64,000 bases of DNA from contig NC_049901.1 in assembly GCF_001411555.2 (NCBI RefSeq), positions 25,718,562-25,782,561 of the forward strand. Direction: 5' to 3'. The position numbers were made by a program, and so were the translations under genes. The DNA comes from Juglans regia. Lineage: Eukaryota; Streptophyta; Magnoliopsida; Fagales; Juglandaceae. A model generated the notes under the pieces. It searched no databases and was not told the DNA's origin. It saw only the letters and a program-made list of their open reading frames with translations. Shown piece by piece: positions 56,935-64,000 of this stretch. Position 1 is the first letter of the stretch. Each line of letters opens with the position of its first letter.

Positions 56935-57759
56935 GGCCTACTCTTAAAGATCCTTTGCAAGTTCCAGATGGGTCAATTACAAGATCAAGGGCCAGGAAGA
57001 TCAAGTAAGCAATGCAAGGATTGGTGTAATCCACTTGGGATAAAGCCAGCAAGAGCCCAACACTGAAGATGGGTCTGAAAGAACAAGAAACAATTTTGAT
57101 CCACTTGATTCACGTTGTGGAAGACATGACTTAGAGATACGGCCTATTGTTATTGGATGCTTCCAATTTGGTTAAATGATTTATTTTATTAGTTTAGAAT
57201 AAGTGGGCTTGGGCTTGAAGATGCTTGGCTCACATGTCTTATTTCTTATGAACTATGTTCTATGGAAGGCCTTGTATTTTGGCTAAGGGCTTATTTGGAA
57301 AGTTACTTTTTAAGAACTAGGGTTTCATCAATTTGTTGTAGGGGTTACTGTAGCTGCACGTACTGTAGCTGGTACTGTTCATCAAGGGTAATTTTGGATA
57401 AAAGGAGCTTTATTTTGGCTAGGGTTTTGATTAGGTTTGGGTTTAAAAACTCATTGTAGCCTCATTTGAGAGGTTAGACAATTTGAATTTTATTTATGAG
57501 TTGAGTTTTCTCCTCTTGTTCTTGATTGAACTCTTTAACTTATCAAAAGTAAATCATAACCTTTGTGGCGTTCGTCCTTTATAATCTGGGTTCTTGAGAC
57601 GGGTTCTTCAACGGGTCTAGATTTTAATATAATCTAGGTTCTTGAAACAAGTTCTCATCGGGTCTAGGTTTTTCATCCGTTAACTTGATTTTGGTTTTCT
57701 TGGGGAGTTTTCAAATTGATTGTGGGTTCAAGGGAATTCATTCCCACGGGTTCATATCA

Positions 57760-58872
57760 AGTCCACTTCCCACGAAAAGCAACCCTCCTTTACACTCTTC
57801 CATAACTTTTGACCAAGCTAATGATTAGATCTTGGTCTGAAATTTTTATGGAGTACTTTTATCATGTGTATATGATTATTGGTTGAGGATTTGTTACATG
57901 ATTAAAATTTTTGGTGAAGTATTTTCTTAGATCTATAAACTTAGAAACTAGAAGAGGAAAAACAGTTTCAGTTTTGAGAAAGTGTAAATCTTTTATGGTT
58001 TAATCTTATTCCAATGGCTTTGATATTTTTATTGGAAGATCCTAAGACTCTTATATACATGTTAGAATGTTATTTTGAAGATATTTGATGGTAGTTTCGA
58101 AGATATGAAATTTTATGCAATGAGATATTCGGTTAGGCCAAAGTGATGATGTTCTTGGCTAAATTTATGTTTTGGGTGATGTTTAACCATGTGATCTTGA
58201 GTTTGACGCTTGGATCTATTTTCGGACACCTTTCTAAACCATGTGATGTTTTGGTTTGAAGATCACCTCTTTATAAGTCATGAATCAAGAGGTTGATCAA
58301 AATAAGTTAAAACAAAATTCTATCTTGAACTTATTAGAAAAACCAAAAAGTTCAAGTATGGTTTTAGTGATTTTGATAACTTTCGTTCATGATTCAAAAC
58401 ATGATTATTCTTAGTAATGTGTTATGAGTATATTAGAAGAAAAAAAGTTTGGTTTAATCATGAGTTTTGTAATTTGAAAGAATTACAACAAAAATAAAAG
58501 GAAATAGCCTTTGTAAGTTTCGACCCTATAGAGTTTTAATGATTGTGTTTAGTTTTAAATTTTTCTGAGTTGATATTTGAGCTTATGACAAAATTTACAT
58601 AAGGTATGTAGATTTTGGTACTTTTTGGAGTTAGGATGCAAAATAAGTTAAGGGTAAAATGGTCATTTTCCCACACGTAGAGAGTAAAATGGTAATTTTA
58701 CTAAATTGATATTTTTCCATATTCCTAATTGTTATTGATTAAGCTCTAATTTTTAGAAATCACTACTTTCAATTTCTCTTGATCACACTTGAGTTTTGTC
58801 TAGAAGCGCGAAGACCGAGGTAAGTTGATTTTAACTTACTATCAGTTTAATGTGTATGTGTGATAAGTAAGG
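57760..58872 (+). repeat. Family T LTR copy A, right part
   Basis: It continues from 33,377: 57,760-57,769 repeats agtccacttc. The rest matches 60,380-61,625 of copy B (TTTTGACCAAGCTAATG, CTTATATACATGT, GAGGTAAGTT). It ends at 58,872 in ATAAGTAAGG, where copy B starts. Confidence 0.82.
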
Positions 58873-61800
58873 TGTAACAGCCCGCTAAAAATTCATTAGT
58901 AGAATTTCTATTGACTTTAGGAATCTCGTGAAAACCCCATAAGTTTTTACAAATCGACCAATCGCACGGGTTTTAGTCTATCAACATAGTCAGTGTTATC
59001 ACTCACTATGGTACTAGAAATATGAGTTTAATTATTTGAGATAGTTAGAAGTGTCAAAATGTGTTATGGTCTACGCCATTAGACTCAGTGGATTATTTAG
59101 GATTTTATTGCGCAATAACCATTTTTCATAATTCCAGACGAAACGTCTGTTGGAAATTGTGAAATTATTTTTAGGGGCACTTCGGGGTTGAATTTCGGTA
59201 AAATATTTTCACTATAGGTTAATATGAATATTTAGAATTTTTTAATACTAAGTTTATTATGCATTTTTTTGGAGTGAATAGTAACCTCGATAAGCGTACC
59301 CAGTGCAGTATTTTCAAAATCACAATGTGAAATGTCCAAATTAGGTTGGAGGAGTTTTATTTGCACACTTGGCAAGATTTTAGCCACATATAATGAATAA
59401 TATTAGAGACTTGGTACAAAGAGGAACCATTAGATGGATTTGTGAAGGAAGTCAAGGTGTGAGATCATGCCACCTAAGCAAAACTCTGTTTCATCTGATC
59501 AACTAAATTGTGCCAGGCCAAAGAGGGTTTCAACCCTAGCAAAACCCTAAATGGTTGGAATCCAATTGAAACCCCAAAAGCTTGGTTGAAACCGAAATCC
59601 TAAACGGTTTCCCCAAACCCTAAAGTTGGTCTCCAAACCCTTTTTAATCCGATTTCTAGCATTGTGTTTAATCACTTGATTAAATCACTTCGATATGCTA
59701 TTAATTAATCAAATCCTTGTTATGACATCATTATCCAAATATTTAAACCTTGGAAATTTGATTGGGCCAAGAAAAATTGGTTTTGGCCAAACCCCTAACC
59801 AAACCCCCTTTAAACGCCAAATTGAAGCCCACTTGGTGGGGCCCACAAGGCCCACGAAATTGGCCACCTTGGCAAAGCTTCTTGGAGAAGTCTCCTCCCC
59901 CACATGGCAGACCATCCACTGCCATTGGCTGCACCCAATAGTGCCTTGATGTGAAGGGGAAATCCACTCCATCAACCTCCATCTTTCACTGCTGCTGCAA
60001 GCAGTCTCTGCCCCTCACTATTCTCCACTTTATGTCACATAGCCACCTCCAATCAAGGGTCTTTCCAGCCCACAACTTCCCCCTCCAGAAGTCTAAAGTC
60101 GTGCAAGACACACTTCTCTCCATTTTATCACTTCTTTCCCCCGTTCTTAGAGAGTAACCCAAAAGAGCTCTCTCGGGCAGATTTCTGGGTCTTTTTGCGT
60201 GGCCATTTATGACCCTCTGTAAGTATTTTCCCAAGATGATTCCTCACATAAGTTGTTCGTCTTTGAGTCTGGTTTCTGTGGATATCTTATTAGTCTCATT
60301 CTATGCTCATGTGGTTGGTCAAAAGTATTTTTAACCATGGAAAGGTCATTCTGGGCTTGAAACTGGAGAGTATGTTATGTTTTGGAAGTTTTGACCAAGC
60401 TAATGGACATATCTTGGTCCGAAAATTTTATGGAATGTTGTTAACATGTGTTTATGAATGTTCATTGAGGTTTTGTTGCTTGAATAAAACTTTTGATGAT
60501 AGATTTTCTTAGAGTTAGAAACTTGAAAACTGGAAGTGGAAAAACAGTTTCTATTTTGTGAAAGTTTGAATATTTTGTGGTTTAATCTTATTCCAAAAGC
60601 TTTGATATTTTTATATAATGATCCTAAGCCTCTTATATACATGTGAGGATGTTATTTCGAAGATATTTAGTATTAGTTTTAAAGCTATGATTTTCTATGG
60701 AAGAGGATTTCGGTTAGGCCTAAACTTTGATGCTTTTGAGTTAGATCCATGTTTTATTAAATTTTAGCCATGTGATTTTAAGTTTGCTAGTTGGATCTTC
60801 TTTAGGACACATTTTTAAACCATGTGATGTGTTAGTTTGAAGATCACATGTCTTTATGCCATGGATCAAGAGATTGATCATAGTTAGTTGGGAAAATCAA
60901 TTTCTGCTTTGGACTAAGTTTAAAACCAAAAACTCTAAGTGTTGTTTTGTGATTTTTGGTGAGTTTTGTTTGATGATTTAAAAAACGTTTGATCTTAGGA
61001 TGATGTTATGAATATATTAGAAGTAAGATTTGATTTTTTGGAATTCTTGGAGATGTTTTTATTAAGGTCAAAACTTGTGATTTAAGGTCTACTTTTTATT
61101 AAAAAGTTTGGATCTTTTTACAAAAAGTTTGGTGTTGATGATTAACTTTTCTTAATGGATATTTTAAGTGTATTTTTAAACTTAGGATAGGAAGATCCTT
61201 AATAAATTTTGGTTTAATCATGGATTTTGAAGATAGAAGAAATTGCAACCAAAATCAAGAGAAATGATCTATGAATGTTTCGGCCGTTGTGAGTTTCTAT
61301 AGTTGTGATTGGTTTTAAATTTTTGTGAGTTGATATTTGAGTTTGGGAGAAAATTTACATTAGAAATGTAAATTTTGGTAAATTTTGGAATTAGGATGTC
61401 AAATCCTTAAGTTAGGGGTAAAATAGTCATTTGCCCACATGTAGAGGATAAAATGGTAATTTTACTCTATGTTGTCTCTTTTCACATTTCTAATTGTTAG
61501 TAATTAATTTCTAACTTTTAGAATACCCTCTTACAGTTTCTCGTGTTTCGCGCTTTATTCTAGTAGAACGCGATGATCGAGGTAAGTTAGCTTTTAACTT
61601 ACTATCAGTTTAATGTGTATGAGTGATAAGTAAGGGAACTAAAGTGTATGTATGCATGTTATCATATGTGCCATGCCAAGTCATTACATATTTATCTGTT
61701 ACACAAAATTTATTCTGTCATGAATTATTCATCTGTTATACAAGATATTATGTTACGTATTGCTATACATTGCTATACATTGCAAGTATGTCATGTTAAG

Positions 61801-62235
61801 TTAAGTATGCCATGTTACGCCATGTTAAGAAATGTTGTCTGTTATATAGTATGTCATGTTGTGAAATGTTGCATGTTACATGTATGCCATGTTATGAAAT
61901 GTTCTCTGTTACATTTATGTCTTGAAGTATATCATGTCTGTCATCTTACATTCATGTCATATTCAAGTTACATCACATTACGAAATATAATGTATGTCAA
62001 TTAAGTCATTCATGTCAATCATGACCCTAAGTGCTAGGATAGGGTAATATCCTAGTGGAACGTTCTCCTTTGTTCACGCTGGAATGTCTGAATAAGTGTG
62101 AAATTCCCTGGGTTGACGAAGTAAAGTCAACAGGTTGTGTGCCAGGCACCGGAGCTCGCCAGGCACTAACGCTGATGGTGCCACACATTATGTTACGTGT
62201 GTCCACAGGAAGTGTGGCACAAACAAATAAGTTAT

Positions 62236-62365
62236 GGGGCCACAACAACTGTGGAGCATGAAGTATGGGTCCACAACAACTGTGGCGCATACACTACGTG
62301 AGATACAGCAATTGTGACACGTAGAATACATAGGGCTACAACAGCTGTGGAGTACGTATTAACGC
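62236..62365 (+). repeat. ~31-bp degenerate tandem repeat in family T LTR
   Basis: About four units with core CCACAACAACTGTGG (imperfect dyads: CCACA..TGTGG), at about 62,240, 62,270, 62,303 and 62,334. Each core can pair with itself. Confidence 0.6.
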
Positions 62366-62746
62366 ACTCACAGTTGGTATAGAAACCTGTGATGTGATGT
62401 GGTAATCGGCAGGGACACACGGCTCAAGGGGACCTGTGTAGCACCCATATGGTCACTTTAATGATTAAGTCTATTGAATAAGATTCCAAGTTCATGCATT
62501 TCACGTTCAAGTCATGTTTCACGTTATGCTATATTCAAGTTTACGTTCACGCAATCATGGTAATTCCATGAGACAAGAGTATGTTTCAAGTTCATGTCAT
62601 GTTATGTTCACGTTCACGTTATATTCTAAATTCACATTTATGTTATGTCATACTCAGGTTCATGTTATGTTCAAGTTTATGTTCAAATTATGCATGTTCA
62701 CGTTCATGCTATGTTTTAAATCCATGTTATGTTTCAAGGTCACGCT

Positions 62747-63529
62747 TCATATGAACCCGCGGGAACGGAAACCCTTGAACCCACAATCAATTTGAAAACT
62801 CTCCAAGAAAGCCAAAATCAAGTCAAGGATGGAGAATCAAGACCCGATGAGAACTCGTTCCAAGAACCTAGATTATATGAAAATCTAGACCCATTGAAGA
62901 ATCCGTTTCAAGAACCCAAATTACAAAGGAGGAATCCCACAAAGGTTTTGATTTACCTTTGATAAGTTCAAAAGTTCAATTAAGAACAAGAGGAGTAAAA
63001 CTCAACTCACAAAGAACAAATTCATCAAATTTCATAAACTTCATAAACTGATTAGAATGAGGCTACATAGAGTATTTAAAGCAAAACCTAATGAAACCCT
63101 AGCCAAAATAAACCCCCAACTTCCAAAAGTGCCCCTGGATGAACAGTGTCTCGCTACAGTAACTCGGCTGCAGTAACCCTAACCCTAGTTCAATAAAATA
63201 ATAATTTTCCCAACATGCCCTTGCATAGGCCCCCTTAAGTGTTTCTCATAATAAACTCAATTATTCTAAACTAATAAAATAAGTTCTTTAAATGAATTAA
63301 ATAAGTTGAAACGCCCAAAGCCTTTAAGTCTTGTCGTTGCCCTCTTCCGTAGCTGATCAAATGAATGAAAACTGGATCTTCATCCTTCAAGCCCCATCTT
63401 GAATGTTGGGCTCTTGCTAAACTTGTCCCAAGTGGATTGCATCAATCTTTGCATTGTCTCCTTGATCTTCTAGGCCCATCTGGAAGTTGCAAATGATCTT
63501 TAAGACTAGGCCCATCTTGGTTCCCATCA
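62747..63529 (-). repeat. Solo L1a LTR with near-perfect TSD
   Basis: A 783-bp LTR. The first bases read TCATATGAACCC instead of TGATATGAACCC, and the far end is TTCCCATCA. The flanks are acgct (62,742-62,746) and aagct (63,530-63,534), with one mismatch. Family T sequence continues on both sides. Confidence 0.88.
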
Positions 63530-64000
63530 AAGCTCATGCTATGTTTCAAGTCCATGTTATGTTTTAAGTTCACGTACATGTCAACGTCAAGCTAAGTTTC
63601 AGTTTCAGTTCAAGTTGTGTCAGCTCATGCCATGTTATGTCAAGTTATGCTATAATTACTTATGATTTGATTATGCATTCATTCTTTTACTGCCATGCAT
63701 GCATCATTAACCTGTGTGGGAGTTTCCTGTTAACTTGCTGAGATTTGTAATCAAATCTCACTGTGATAGTCCCAACTATCATTCCCCCCGAATGATATAT
63801 TTTGCTACAAAATCTTAAGGAGAACCCGGAATCGACCAACTCAAAATGGTCGACTAAGCGACGGTGCGACGTAGATGGTGGTACGATAGTTACTTCAGAT
63901 TACTACTTGTATTTGTGGAGTTCAATCTCCAACACTCTTTTGATCCCAACTATATGGTCTATTATTGTGATCTTACTTGCTTAGTATTTCGTTAAGTATG

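Larger units (their letters stand above)
56107..57759 (+). repeat. 3' L1b LTR of the 53.7-56.1 kb element, split by an L2 LTR
   Basis: 56,107-56,128 and 56,935-57,759 make one L1b LTR that follows a purine tract (GAGGAGATGGGGAA). It ends TTCATATCA at 57,759, which is also the right boundary of the 24-kb L1 block. Family T sequence follows. Confidence 0.9.
58873..64000 (+). repeat. Family T LTR copy B (runs past window end)
   Basis: It starts TGTAACAGCCCGC. At 61,610-61,635 it contains the same ATAAGTAAGG text that precedes it, so copy B began inside a copy of its own family. The candidate target repeat is taagg at 58,868-58,872; the far end is outside the window. It includes a GTTATGTCATG-rich stretch (61,640-62,000), a ~31-bp repeat (62,236-62,365) and a solo L1 LTR. 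Without that insertion it exceeds 4.3 kb, which is long for an LTR. No coding frame is convincing. Confidence 0.75.

Noticed and set aside
59695..60234. Overlapping plus- and minus-strand frames of 68-88 codons
   Set aside because: They lie within the family T LTR, overlap on both strands and have no family resemblance.
62027..62290. 87-codon minus-strand frame
   Set aside because: It covers the ~31-bp tandem repeat of the family T LTR, and the apparent protein repeats are a by-product.

Overview
The window looks like repeat-dense plant nuclear DNA, probably from a flowering plant and possibly near a centromere. I found no convincing host gene, tRNA, rRNA, CRISPR array or bacterial feature. 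Almost every base that can be assigned belongs to Ty3/gypsy LTR retrotransposons, their solo LTRs, or recombined fragments. The dominant family, called L1 here, resembles the CRM (centromeric retrotransposon) chromovirus lineage. Its LTR starts TGATG or TGATA and ends TTCATATCA, its primer binding site is of the initiator-Met type, its pol order is PR-RT-RH-IN without a chromodomain, and its polyprotein reads through the polypurine tract into the 3' LTR. Two subfamilies occur. L1b is the autonomous-type lineage with full RT, RNase H and integrase, and every copy here is broken. L1a is a non-autonomous gag-bearing form (TR-GAG type) that has lost the zinc knuckle, PR, RT and integrase core by in-frame deletions, yet still has long open frames.

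Layout. 1-2,675: tail of a second LTR family (T, starting TGTAACAGCCCG) plus unassigned sequence. 2,676-13,421: solo LTRs, head-to-head and tail-to-tail L1 fragments, a broken minus-strand L1 element (8,109-11,632), and unassigned sequence with a ~95-bp tandem repeat. 13,422-19,030: minus-strand L1b element with a nearly complete pol. 19,031-23,940: minus-strand L1a element with two LTRs, PBS, PPT and an intact 831-codon frame. 24,498-26,542: inverted duplications and a scrambled Athila-like mini-frame. 26,543-32,140: L1 LTRs and a decayed Athila/Tat-like integrase region with 3' end and LTR, the integrase split by a solo LTR with a perfect target duplication. 32,141-33,377 and 57,760-58,872: two halves of one family T LTR, separated by a 24.4-kb L1 block. 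Within that block, 33,378-46,670 is a head-to-tail tandem array (LTR-internal-LTR-internal-LTR-internal-LTR, period ~4.16 kb), followed by L1b fragments, a piece of a third LTR (T2), and a solo LTR of a related family (L2). 58,873-64,000: a second family T LTR starting inside the first, carrying another solo L1 LTR.

How it fits together. The L1a elements would depend on enzymes supplied in trans by L1b-type elements. They share PBS type, PPT, LTR ends and gag. The L1a LTRs carry a 19-bp deletion that removes the LTR-encoded ITRSRAKK tail of the polyprotein. L1b copies carry stops that are mostly G:C to A:T transitions, whereas one array unit and the 19-kb element still have open L1a frames, so L1a activity or amplification looks more recent. 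Solo LTRs, the tandem array and the mirror-image pieces show that homologous and illegitimate recombination between LTRs has shaped the locus. Family names and lineage come from motif recognition; no database was searched.
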